NCBI GenBank assembly: GCA_016210805.1
Contig: JACQTL010000023.1
Coordinates: 1 to 11,177, forward strand
Direction of reading: 5' to 3'
Source of the DNA: Actinomycetota bacterium
GTDB taxonomy: Bacteria; Actinomycetota; UBA4738; G016210805
DNA: 11,177 nt
Shown here piece by piece: positions 1-6,141 of the stretch (position 1 is its first letter; each line of letters opens with the position of its first letter). Below the pieces are notes generated by a model. The model saw only the letters and a list, made by a program, of their open reading frames with translations. It did not search any database and had not been told where the DNA came from. The translations under genes and the position numbers were made by a program.

Positions 1-2
1 GC

Positions 3-1256
3 TTAGTAGGGATTGGCAATGGGAAGCTCCTCCGCTGGGTACAGCGAGATGATCTTCGCGCCCTTCGGCGTAAGGATCACTTCTTCCTCGATGCGCGCCG
101 CGGAAATGCCGTCGTCCGCGGGACAGTAGGTCTCCACGGCGAACACCATGCCGGCCTTCAGCTCGATCGGCTCGCGCAGCGAAGTGAGCCGCGAGATGAG
201 CGGCCGCTCGTGCAGCCCGAGCCCGAGCCCGTGGCAGAAATTGAGCCCGAAGGCCTCCATCTCGCTCGCGAAGCCGATCTCCTTCGCCTCGGGGAACGCG
301 AGCGCGATCTTGTCGCTCGACATGCCGGGCTTGAGCAGCTCGATCGCCCGGTCCATCCATTCGCGCGCCTTGCGGTACGCGGTGCGCTGCGCCGAAGTCG
401 CGCGCCCGACGCTGAACGTGCGGTAGTAGCAGGTGCGGTAGCCCATGAACGACTGGATGACGTCGAAGAACGCCTGGTCGCCCGGGCGGATCAGCCGGTC
501 GCTGAAGACGTGGGGGTGCGGGCTGCACCGCTCCCCGGCGATCGAGTTGATCGCCTCGACGAACTCCGAGCCCATCTCGAACAGCCGGGCGTGGGCCATC
601 CCCACGACGTCCGACTCCCGGATCCCGGGCTTCAGCATCTCGAAGATGTCCTGGTAGACGCCGTCGACCATCGCGCACGCCTGGGTCAGCAGGACGATCT
701 CGTCGGGGCTCTTGATCTCCCGGGCCCGCATCATGGCCTGCTGGCCGTCCACGACGCGCAGGCCGGCGTCCTGGAGGGCGAGGAACACGGCGGTCTCGGC
801 GAGGTCGACCCCCAGCCGCTCCTCGGCCACGCCGGCGTCCTCGAGCGCGGCCCTGATCTCCCTCACCGCGCGGGCGTGCAGGCCGGTCTCCGGCCCGATG
901 GCACCCTGGAGCCCCGTGTTGCCGCCCACCGAGTTCTCGGAGTCGTACATGTGGGGGAGCTGCAGGCGGTGGGCCTTCGCGGCCGACCCGAAGTCCCAGA
1001 CCTTGGGCCGCCCCTCGCGGGTCACCAGGGCCCAGCGCTCGCCCTTGTTGAACGCCCAGTACCCGATCTGGGTCGCGGTCGCGTACCGGATGTTGGACGT
1101 CTCGAACAGGAGCACGGCCCCGAGGTCGAACTCCTCCAGCATCCGCCTGACCCGGCCGAGGCGGTGCTGGCGCAGGCGCTCGAAGTCGACCCGGTTCTCC
1201 CAATCGACGCCCATCACGCCCGGCGCCGGGCTGGTCGCTACGGGGAACTCATCCAT
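3..1256 (-). CDS. M24-family peptidase/creatinase-fold hydrolase with one altered metal ligand
   Basis: The 417-residue protein has the two-part layout of the M24B family (prolidase, Xaa-Pro aminopeptidase, creatinase, DddP DMSP lyase, ectoine hydrolase). An N-terminal creatinase_N-like domain (about 28-170) precedes a pita-bread catalytic domain (about 185-405). Expected M24 metal ligands are visible as Asp265 (FFDV), His342 (FCHGLGLG), Glu375 (FAVET) and Glu390 (ARIEEE), and the second conserved His is His349 (LHERP). The second ligand Asp, normally 11 residues after the first, is Cys276 (GYRTCYYRTF). The protein may therefore bind metal differently, or work without metal as creatinase does. 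The ATG start has GAGGAGG about 9 nt upstream. It is the last visible gene of the leftward operon, 27 bp after the bicupin gene. Codon use changes towards GCG alanine in the last ~130 codons. The substrate is unknown, and C-N hydrolysis is only a family-based guess. Confidence 0.85.
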   Translation of the reverse strand: MDEFPVATSPAPGVMGVDWENRVDFERLRQHRLGRVRRMLEEFDLGAVLLFETSNIRYATATQIGYWAFNKGERWALVTREGRPKVWDFGSAAKAHRLQLPHMYDSENSVGGNTGLQGAIGPETGLHARAVREIRAALEDAGVAEERLGVDLAETAVFLALQDAGLRVVDGQQAMMRAREIKSPDEIVLLTQACAMVDGVYQDIFEMLKPGIRESDVVGMAHARLFEMGSEFVEAINSIAGERCSPHPHVFSDRLIRPGDQAFFDVIQSFMGYRTCYYRTFSVGRATSAQRTAYRKAREWMDRAIELLKPGMSSDKIALAFPEAKEIGFASEMEAFGLNFCHGLGLGLHERPLISRLTSLREPIELKAGMVFAVETYCPADDGISAARIEEEVILTPKGAKIISLYPAEELPIANPY

Positions 1257-1283
1257 GGTTGCGTCCTCCTCGGCTGCGCCGTC

Positions 1284-2186
1284 TCAGCGGGGACCGGTCT
1301 CCCGGGCCAGCGAATCCGCCACATATGTCCAATCTCGGGCGAAACGGTAGGAATGGCGGGGCGGGGGCTGGGGGGCCTGGGTCTCCAGCCAGCGGACCCG
1401 CCCGTCCCCGGCGTTGCGGAACTCGTGGACGCAGCCGACCCCCGCCCAGGCCACGTCGCCCGGTTCGAGCCGGTAGGTGCTGCCGTCGAAGACGGCCTCC
1501 ACCTCGCCGTCGAGGATCATGTACGTCTCCTCGAGGGGATGGTCGTGGGCGCCGGCGAAGCCGCCCTGCTCGTACTGGACCATGAACATCGTCGAGAGGT
1601 CGGCGCCGAGGTCGGAGTCGACCATCATCTTGACGGTGATGCCGCTGTAGACGAGGAGCGCCGTCCGCATGCTCGCGCTCCTGGCCAGCCGGTCCTGGGT
1701 CTGCAGGGCGGGGTCCATCGAGTCGGCGTCGATGTGGCCGAAGTAGCGGTTGCGCGGGTCCCGGACGTCGATCGGGAGGGCCGGCCCGGCCTTCAGGGCC
1801 GGGGGGAACTGGGTGTCGAAGCCGAACCGCGCCCGGGGGAGCGGGGCCTTCATCTCGGCGAGGCCGACGGCGGCGCCGGAGGTGTTCCGGAAGGCGTGGG
1901 TCATGCCGACGGGGATGAGGCCGTAGTCCCCGGCGGAGAGCTCGTGGCTGCCTTCGGTGGTGTCGACGGTGAGGCTGCCGTCGATGACGTAGATCGACTC
2001 CTCGAACGAATGGACGTGGCCGTCCACATGGCCGCCCGCCTCGATCCGGGCCACGCGGAACCCCATCTGCACCGATCCGCCGCCCTCGTCCACGACCGGG
2101 TCGCCCGTGTATCCCGAGCTCCTCCCCTCGAACTCGGCGGGCGTCCGATGGACGAGGTCGGCCCCCTTCCTGACGATGTGGGCCAT
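1284..2186 (-). CDS. Two-domain cupin (bicupin) metalloprotein
   Basis: The 300-residue protein contains two complete cupin barrels. Domain 1 (about 40-115) has HVHSFEE giving His57, His59 and Glu63, then the full second motif GDYGLIPVGMTHAFRN with His97. Domain 2 (about 198-272) has HDHPLEE giving His214, His216 and Glu220, then GDVAWAGVGCVHEFRN with His254. Both sites therefore look able to hold a divalent metal, which is less common than bicupins with one dead site. Such proteins include dioxygenases, aminohydrolases and isomerases. The start at 2186 is chosen because the domain begins soon after it, GGGAGGA lies just upstream, and it overlaps the stop of the preceding reductase gene by one base (TGATG), indicating translational coupling. 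The open frame continues about 470 codons further upstream, but that part only shadows the reductase gene. Reaction and substrate are unknown. The HxHx3E...H pattern argues against a ureidoglycine aminohydrolase (AllE) assignment. Confidence 0.88.
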   Translation of the reverse strand: MAHIVRKGADLVHRTPAEFEGRSSGYTGDPVVDEGGGSVQMGFRVARIEAGGHVDGHVHSFEESIYVIDGSLTVDTTEGSHELSAGDYGLIPVGMTHAFRNTSGAAVGLAEMKAPLPRARFGFDTQFPPALKAGPALPIDVRDPRNRYFGHIDADSMDPALQTQDRLARSASMRTALLVYSGITVKMMVDSDLGADLSTMFMVQYEQGGFAGAHDHPLEETYMILDGEVEAVFDGSTYRLEPGDVAWAGVGCVHEFRNAGDGRVRWLETQAPQPPPRHSYRFARDWTYVADSLARETGPR

Positions 2187-3079
2187 CAGTCCTCCCCCCC
2201 TCGGAGGAACACGGCGATGGCGCTGAGGTCCCGCTCGCCGAAGCCGCCCGCGATGGCGCGGCGAACGATGTCGAGCGAGGTCGCCGCCTGCCGCATCGGG
2301 GCTCCCACCCTCTCGCCGAGGCCGATGATCAACTCGAGGTCCTTGGCCACGAGGTCGAGGCTGAAGGCCACCGGCGCCTCCTCCGGCTGCTCGTATGCCG
2401 CGCGCTTGTAGTGCACGAACGGCGCACCTCCGGCGCCGCTGGCGAAGACCTCGTACGCGGTCGCCCGGTCCACCCCGGCTCGCTCCGCCAGGACCACGGC
2501 CTCGGAGAGGGCGACGTTCAACCCGTGGACCAGGCCGTTGACCGCGAGCTTCGTGGCGGCACCGGCCCCCCGGCCGCCGACGTGGATGATGCGAGAGGCC
2601 AGGGCCTCGAGCACCGGCCTGACCCGCTCGAGCAGGTCCGCATCGCCGCCGGCCATGATCGTGAGGCCTCCGGCCTCGACGGTGCTCACGCTCCCGGAGA
2701 CCGGGCAGTCGAGGAACCCGGCCCCGGTCCCGTCGACGGCGCTGCCCACCACCTCGACCGTGCGGGGATCGACGGTGCTGGCCTCGATCGCGACGGCCGC
2801 GGGATCGATGCCCTCCACGACGCCCCCGGGGTCGAGGTAGACGCTCTGGACGGCGGCATCGTCGGCGAGGCTGGTGAGGACGACGTCCGCCCTGGAGGCG
2901 GCCTCGGCGGCCGACCCGGCCACCGGAGCCCCCAGGGCCTCCCCCACGCGCCGGGCCTTCGAGACGTCGCGGTTCCACAGGACCGTGTCGAAGCCGGCGC
3001 GGCTGATGGTGGCCGCCATCGCGCCCCCCATCCGGCCGGTGCCGATCACCGCCACGGTCCGTCGACCTGTCGCCCCCAC
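2186..3079 (-). CDS. 3-hydroxyisobutyrate dehydrogenase / tartronate-semialdehyde reductase family oxidoreductase
   Basis: The 297-residue length is typical for beta-hydroxyacid dehydrogenases (HIBADH, GarR, GlxR), which oxidise a beta-hydroxyacid or reduce a semialdehyde with NAD(P). The N-terminal Rossmann domain shows GTGRMG at 13-18, and Asn36-Arg37 at the end of strand 2 suggests a possible NADP preference. Substrate-binding residues are seen at EASTVDP (about 99-105) and DCPVSGS (124-130). The catalytic lysine is Lys177 in GAATKLAVN, with Asn181, and KDLEL at 246-250 is the family's C-terminal conserved lysine motif. All expected active-site residues are present. The start is GTG, fixed by an in-frame TGA two codons upstream. 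There is no Shine-Dalgarno sequence, but a TANNNT element lies 9 nt upstream, so translation is probably leaderless. It heads the leftward operon with the bicupin and M24 genes. Exact substrate cannot be told from sequence. Confidence 0.92.
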   Translation of the reverse strand: MGATGRRTVAVIGTGRMGGAMAATISRAGFDTVLWNRDVSKARRVGEALGAPVAGSAAEAASRADVVLTSLADDAAVQSVYLDPGGVVEGIDPAAVAIEASTVDPRTVEVVGSAVDGTGAGFLDCPVSGSVSTVEAGGLTIMAGGDADLLERVRPVLEALASRIIHVGGRGAGAATKLAVNGLVHGLNVALSEAVVLAERAGVDRATAYEVFASGAGGAPFVHYKRAAYEQPEEAPVAFSLDLVAKDLELIIGLGERVGAPMRQAATSLDIVRRAIAGGFGERDLSAIAVFLRGGED

Positions 3080-3269
3080 CGTTCAGTGACACTACACACT
3101 TTGCAGCCCACTTGACCAGAGCCGCGCGACACCCGGACCGTCCCTGCCGCCCCTGGGGGCGCTCGTTCCCCGGTCGATGGCCCACCCCGCGGGACAACAT
3201 GATCAGCGTTGCTGCACACCGCGGCCCCTCATCTAGTAGGCTGGCCGCTGTCCGAGCGAGGAGAGCGAG
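3080..3269. promoter_or_regulatory. Divergent promoter/operator region between reductase operon and SDR-regulator operon
   Basis: This 190-bp non-coding stretch separates two divergent operons. For the leftward operon, TAGTGT (3089-3094 read on the minus strand) matches the actinobacterial TANNNT -10 form and would start transcription at or next to the GTG codon. A perfect dyad AGTG-A-CACT (3085-3093) overlaps it. Other dyads are CGCCCC-TG-GGGGCG (3148-3161) and CAAC-N9-GTTG centred on TGATCA (3195-3211). For the rightward operon, TTGCTG (3209-3214) and TCTAGT (3232-3237) are a weak -35/-10 pair 17 bp apart, with TAGGCT (3237-3242) as an alternative -10. The rightward operon encodes an XRE-cupin regulator, so this region is its most likely binding target. 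That link is inferred from position. Confidence 0.5.
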
Positions 3270-3962
3270 ATGTCCGACGGGTTGGTGCTGATCGTGGGCG
3301 GCACCGGTGGCCTGGGCCGTGAGGTGGCGGCTCACTATCACGCACGGGGCGCTCCGGTGGTCATCACCGGCCGCGATGCCGATCGGGCGGACGCCATCGC
3401 GGCCGAGATCGGGGAGGGCGTCACCGGCCTGGGCTTCGACCTCGCTCGGCCGGACACCGTCGCCGCCGCGCTGTCGGGGATCGGGCCCGTGTCGCGGCTC
3501 GTGCTCGCTGCGATCGCCCGGGACAACAATCCGGTGCGTGACTACTCGGTCGCGGAGGCGATCGAGCTCACGACCATGAAGCTGGTCGGTTACACGGCGA
3601 CGGTCCACGCGTTGCTGGACAGGCTGTCCGACGGATCATCGGTCGTCCTGTTCGGGGGCCGGGCCAAGGACCGTCCCTATCCCGGGTCCACCACGGTGAC
3701 CACGGTCAACGGCGGGATCAGCAGCCTCATCCGCACCCTGGCCATCGAGCTCGCCCCGATCAGATTCAACGCGATCCACCCGGGCATCGTCGGCGACAGC
3801 CCGTTCTGGATCGGCAAGCCCCTGGACGCGGTCGTGGCGCGCACGCCCACCGGGCGCCTGGCGACCATGGCGGAGGTCGTCGACGCCACCGTGTTCCTCC
3901 TCGAGAATCGGGCCATGAACGGGGCGAACCTCTACGTTGACGGCGGCTGGATGTTGATGTGA
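3270..3962 (+). CDS. SDR-fold (short-chain dehydrogenase-like) protein lacking the catalytic Tyr-Lys pair
   Basis: The 230-residue Rossmann protein has the SDR nucleotide motif GGTGGLG (10-16) and Arg35 in ITGRD, consistent with NADP binding. The C-terminal SDR signatures are also present: RTLAIELAPIRFNAIHPG (155-172) and the final NGANLYVDGGW. The catalytic core is missing. At the YxxxK position the sequence reads VTTVN, so Tyr is Val143 and Lys is Asn147. The Ser on strand 5 is replaced near FGG (128-130), and the NAG motif reads AAIAR (80-84). Fold and cofactor binding are thus supported, but a classical dehydrogenase mechanism is not. It could bind a ligand or cofactor without catalysis, or use other residues. 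The ATG start has GAGGAG (3258-3263) 6 nt upstream. It lies 6 bp before the XRE-cupin regulator and is surely co-transcribed with it. Confidence 0.85.
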   Translation: MSDGLVLIVGGTGGLGREVAAHYHARGAPVVITGRDADRADAIAAEIGEGVTGLGFDLARPDTVAAALSGIGPVSRLVLAAIARDNNPVRDYSVAEAIELTTMKLVGYTATVHALLDRLSDGSSVVLFGGRAKDRPYPGSTTVTTVNGGISSLIRTLAIELAPIRFNAIHPGIVGDSPFWIGKPLDAVVARTPTGRLATMAEVVDATVFLLENRAMNGANLYVDGGWMLM

Positions 3963-3968
3963 GAGAAG

Positions 3969-4601
3969 ATGCAGCAGACCAAGGGTGAGCCAGAGCCGCT
4001 CGACGGGATAGGTCACCGCCTCAGGGAGGAGCGAGTGAGGGCGGGGATCAGCCAGCGCGAGCTGGCCCGGAGGCTCGGGCTGTCGGCCAGCCTCATCTCC
4101 CAGCTCGAGAGCGGGCAGTCCAGGCCATCGGTCGGCACGCTGTACTCGATCGTCACCGAGCTCGGCGTCTCGCTCGACCGGGTCATCAAGGGTGGGGACC
4201 CTCCGGACGCCGCCGGTCCGGACGCGGGCGGCCCGGACGACCACTCTTTAGTGGCGCACCCGGGGGGAAGGGCGGCGATCGAGCTCGACTCGGGGGTCCG
4301 CTGGGAGGAGCTCAGCGTCCACCGGGAGGAAGGTATCGACTTCCTCCTCGCCACCTACGAGGTGGGCGGCGCCTCGACTCCCGATCGGTCGCTGATGCGC
4401 CACCACGGCCGGGAGTACGGCTACGTGATGAGCGGCAGGCTGGGCATCCAGATCGGGTTCCAGGAGTACGAGCTCGACCCCGGCGACTCCATCGCCTTCG
4501 ACTCGACCATCCCGCATCGGTTGTTCAACAAGGGAGATGTGCCCGTCCACGCCATCTGGTTCGTGGTGGGGCGTCAGGCCGACAGGCGCAGCCCGGAGTA
4601 G
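3969..4601 (+). CDS. XRE-family transcriptional regulator with C-terminal cupin sensor domain
   Basis: This 210-residue protein joins an N-terminal XRE/HTH_3 domain (about 14-68; ISQRELARRLGLSASLISQL is the helix-turn-helix core) to a linker rich in Gly, Asp and Pro (about 75-95) and a C-terminal cupin_2 barrel (about 125-205). The cupin shows LMRHHGREYGYVMSGRL and GDSIAFDSTIPHRLFN. These architectures (PuuR/SutR-like) act as cytoplasmic dimeric repressors or activators of adjacent catabolic genes, with the cupin binding a small effector. The ATG at 3969 sits 6 bp after the SDR stop with GAGAGAAG before it. By position it probably controls the divergent region at 3080-3269 and hence both operons. 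Its effector is unknown and may be a substrate of the bicupin, reductase or M24 enzyme. The gene ends 15 bp from the convergent scramblase-like gene, with no hairpin visible between them. Confidence 0.93.
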   Translation: MQQTKGEPEPLDGIGHRLREERVRAGISQRELARRLGLSASLISQLESGQSRPSVGTLYSIVTELGVSLDRVIKGGDPPDAAGPDAGGPDDHSLVAHPGGRAAIELDSGVRWEELSVHREEGIDFLLATYEVGGASTPDRSLMRHHGREYGYVMSGRLGIQIGFQEYELDPGDSIAFDSTIPHRLFNKGDVPVHAIWFVVGRQADRRSPE

Positions 4602-4616
4602 GTAGGGCTCTGCGTG

Positions 4617-5225
4617 TCAGCCGAGGCCCCGGGCGTCCTGCTTGAGGGACAGGTCGACCCCGACGGCTGAGGCCAGGATGAGCTGGCGTAGCGGAAGCGG
4701 CATGCCCTGGCCGCTCACCTCGAGCAGGTAGTTGTCCGCCGTGGTGAACAGGGTCTTGGCCAGGCCCTCCCACGTCTTCGTGATGCGGGCCACCTCCGTC
4801 CCCGAACCGTCCCGGATCGAGAAGTTCCAGGCTCGCCAGTTCTCGGCGTTGAGGGAGCCGAGCTCCTCGCCCTGGGCACCCTGCAGCGCGAAGCGGATCT
4901 TCCCCACCATGTTCTGCTGGACGATCCGCCCGACCTCCGTCCCGGCGCCGTCCCTCACCACGACGGTCGACTTGAAGATCTTCGCCGGCCGGGTCAGCTC
5001 GAGCACCTTGGCCCCGCCCCCGTCGTAGACGGCGAGGGTGTGGGTCATGAACTGGTCCACGGAGGTGACGAACCGAGCCAGCTTCTTGAGCTTCGACTGG
5101 CCCTCCTGGCGCATCCGCCCGACCTCGTTCCCCTCCGGGTCACGGATGGCGAAGTCGATGTTCATCTCGATCAGCTTCGCCTTCTGCCTGAAGACGAGTC
5201 GGTCGCGGTCAAGAAGGTCCGACAC
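4617..5225 (-). CDS. Phospholipid scramblase / LURP-one-related protein (tubby-like fold)
   Basis: The 202-residue protein has repeated short beta-strand units of the type 'x-V-x-D-x-x-G-x-E-V-x-R'. Examples are FAIRDPEGNEVGRM (25-38), VVVRDGAGTEVGRI (88-101) and FSIRDGSGTEVARI (135-148). They alternate with strands such as FVTSVDQFMTHTLAVYD (52-68). A C-terminal hydrophobic helix (about 177-195, LPLRQLILASAVGVD) would thread the barrel, as in scramblase and tubby-like proteins. The opening LVFRQKAKLIE is also typical of the family. Bacterial members are common in actinobacteria but their function is largely unknown. Calling it a lipid scramblase would be unjustified. No signal peptide is seen. 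The start is GTG with a GGGGGGGAG tract just upstream. It lies 67 bp downstream of the VOC gene on the same strand and may share its transcript. Confidence 0.8.
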   Translation of the reverse strand: MSDLLDRDRLVFRQKAKLIEMNIDFAIRDPEGNEVGRMRQEGQSKLKKLARFVTSVDQFMTHTLAVYDGGGAKVLELTRPAKIFKSTVVVRDGAGTEVGRIVQQNMVGKIRFALQGAQGEELGSLNAENWRAWNFSIRDGSGTEVARITKTWEGLAKTLFTTADNYLLEVSGQGMPLPLRQLILASAVGVDLSLKQDARGLG

Positions 5226-5292
5226 GGGACTCCCCCCCTCGGTTCGCGGGCGGCCGGACGCTACCTCACGCGACCGGGTGCCGGCAACGGCG

Positions 5293-5775
5293 TCAGAGAC
5301 GGAGGGGTCGGGGGCGGGAGGCGATCGTGTCGAACTCCCAGGGGACGCCGGGGACGTCGACGTAGAGCTCGATCTCGTTGCCGTCAGGGTCGGCGATGTA
5401 CAGGCTGTGGGTCACCACGTGGTCGGCGGTACCCATCACCGGGATCCCGCCCTCCTCCAGCCGCCTCCACGCGGCGCGGAGCTCGTCGTCGGAGTCCCCT
5501 ACCTTGAGCCCGAAGTGGTACATCCCCACCCGCCGGCCCCCGGGGATCGGCGTCGCGTCCTCGCCCACCTCGAGCAGCAGGAGCTCGTGATGGGTGCGCC
5601 CCCCGGAGAACATCGCACCGGGGAAGCCGGTCATCCCCTCCGGGGGCCCGATCTGGCGCCAGCCCAGCACGTCCCGGTAGAAGCGGACCGAGCGGTCCAG
5701 GTTCGCAACGTAGAGGACGACGTGGCCGAGCTCCTTCACCCCGCCGTCCGCGGTCGGGTCAGCTGCGTCGAGCAT
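5293..5775 (-). CDS. VOC-superfamily (glyoxalase / extradiol dioxygenase-like) metalloprotein
   Basis: Counting from the start chosen here, the protein has 160 residues and two beta-alpha-beta-beta-beta modules. The first runs about 14-72 (LGHVVLYVANLDRSVRFYRD) and the second about 84-140 (GMYHFGLKVGDSDDEL, then YIADPDGNEIELYVD). Candidate metal ligands are His18, His87 and Glu136, the pattern of VOC enzymes such as catechol dioxygenase-like and glyoxalase proteins, while Tyr126 occupies the usual conserved aromatic position. The reaction is unknown. The ATG at 5775 is preferred over one nine codons upstream (5802) because AAGGAGG ends 4 nt before it and the upstream residues carry no domain. 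It sits 73 bp after the RAM-domain gene on the same strand, so it is either read through or has its own promoter. Confidence 0.85.
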   Translation of the reverse strand: MLDAADPTADGGVKELGHVVLYVANLDRSVRFYRDVLGWRQIGPPEGMTGFPGAMFSGGRTHHELLLLEVGEDATPIPGGRRVGMYHFGLKVGDSDDELRAAWRRLEEGGIPVMGTADHVVTHSLYIADPDGNEIELYVDVPGVPWEFDTIASRPRPLRL

Positions 5776-5779
5776 CGCC

Positions 5780-5786
5780 CCTCCTT
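5780..5786 (-). promoter_or_regulatory. Strong ribosome binding site fixing the VOC gene start
   Basis: On the minus strand this reads AAGGAGG, complementary to the 16S rRNA 3' end, 4 nt before the ATG at 5775. It falls inside the open frame from the upstream ATG at 5802, so the shorter protein is favoured. Confidence 0.7.
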
Positions 5787-5848
5787 CCACCCCGCCCAGC
5801 ATACGCAGCGACCGCGGAAGCCCGGGCCGAGATGCCCCCTCCCCGTCC

Positions 5849-6124
5849 TCAGGAACCCCATCCGCCGGCGGCCACCGGCAGGTGATGCGGCCGGGCCCGC
5901 CCCCAGATCGGGCAGGTGAGCGTGCGGTACACCCCCGGGAGGGCCTGGATCCGCGAGAGGACCATGGCGTCGAGGCCGTGCTGGCTGTCCGCCTGGGCCC
6001 GGACGATCACGTCGTAGGGCCCGGTCACGGCGTCGACGGCCAGCACGTCCTTCATGCCCCGGACCGCCCTGGCGATCTCGGCGGCCGTTCCCATCTGGGC
6101 GTGGATGAGGATGTATGCATCCAT
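5849..6124 (-). CDS. Stand-alone Lrp/AsnC effector-binding (RAM) domain protein
   Basis: This 91-residue protein is a single alpha-beta sandwich of the AsnC_trans_reg (RAM) type. It runs from strand MDAYILIHAQ, through helix AAEIARAVRGM and strand VLAVDAVTGPYDVIVRAQA (28-46), to helix GLDAMVLSRIQALPGV and the closing strand YRTLTCPIW. The TGPYDVIV segment is the conserved ligand-pocket turn. There is no helix-turn-helix, so it cannot bind DNA as full Lrp proteins do. Such proteins form ring-like oligomers that bind amino acids. The ATG at 6124 is preceded by GAGGAGGGGG, and only 17 bp separate it from the glutamate dehydrogenase stop, so the two genes are almost certainly co-transcribed. The C-terminal tail (after about 74) is basic and Gly-rich and not part of the fold. 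Modulating the neighbouring enzyme or sensing its product is an inference. Confidence 0.88.
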   Translation of the reverse strand: MDAYILIHAQMGTAAEIARAVRGMKDVLAVDAVTGPYDVIVRAQADSQHGLDAMVLSRIQALPGVYRTLTCPIWGRARPHHLPVAAGGWGS

Positions 6125-6141
6125 CGGGTTCCCCCTCCTCT

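Noticed and set aside
1284..2186. Assignment of the bicupin as (S)-ureidoglycine aminohydrolase (AllE) because it sits beside a GlxR-like gene
   Set aside because: AllE-type proteins use a different ligand set in the C-terminal barrel, and no other allantoin or glyoxylate gene is present.
210..2411. 733-codon open frame on the plus strand opposite the M24, bicupin and reductase genes
   Set aside because: Low-complexity Arg/Gly/Val/Asp/His composition typical of an antisense shadow at high GC. The minus-strand genes have clear family motifs.
2187..3608. Upstream extension of the bicupin open frame by about 470 codons on the minus strand
   Set aside because: It is Arg/Gly-rich, runs through the reductase gene and into the SDR gene, and has no domain. 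High GC keeps the frame open. The real start at 2186 has a ribosome binding site and the TGATG junction.
4602..4616. Bidirectional terminator between the convergent XRE-cupin and scramblase-like genes
   Set aside because: Only 15 bp separate the stops, and no inverted repeat or T-run is visible there.
5776..5802. Alternative ATG nine codons upstream for the VOC protein
   Set aside because: A perfect AAGGAGG lies inside this extension, 4 nt before the ATG at 5775, so the shorter form is more likely.
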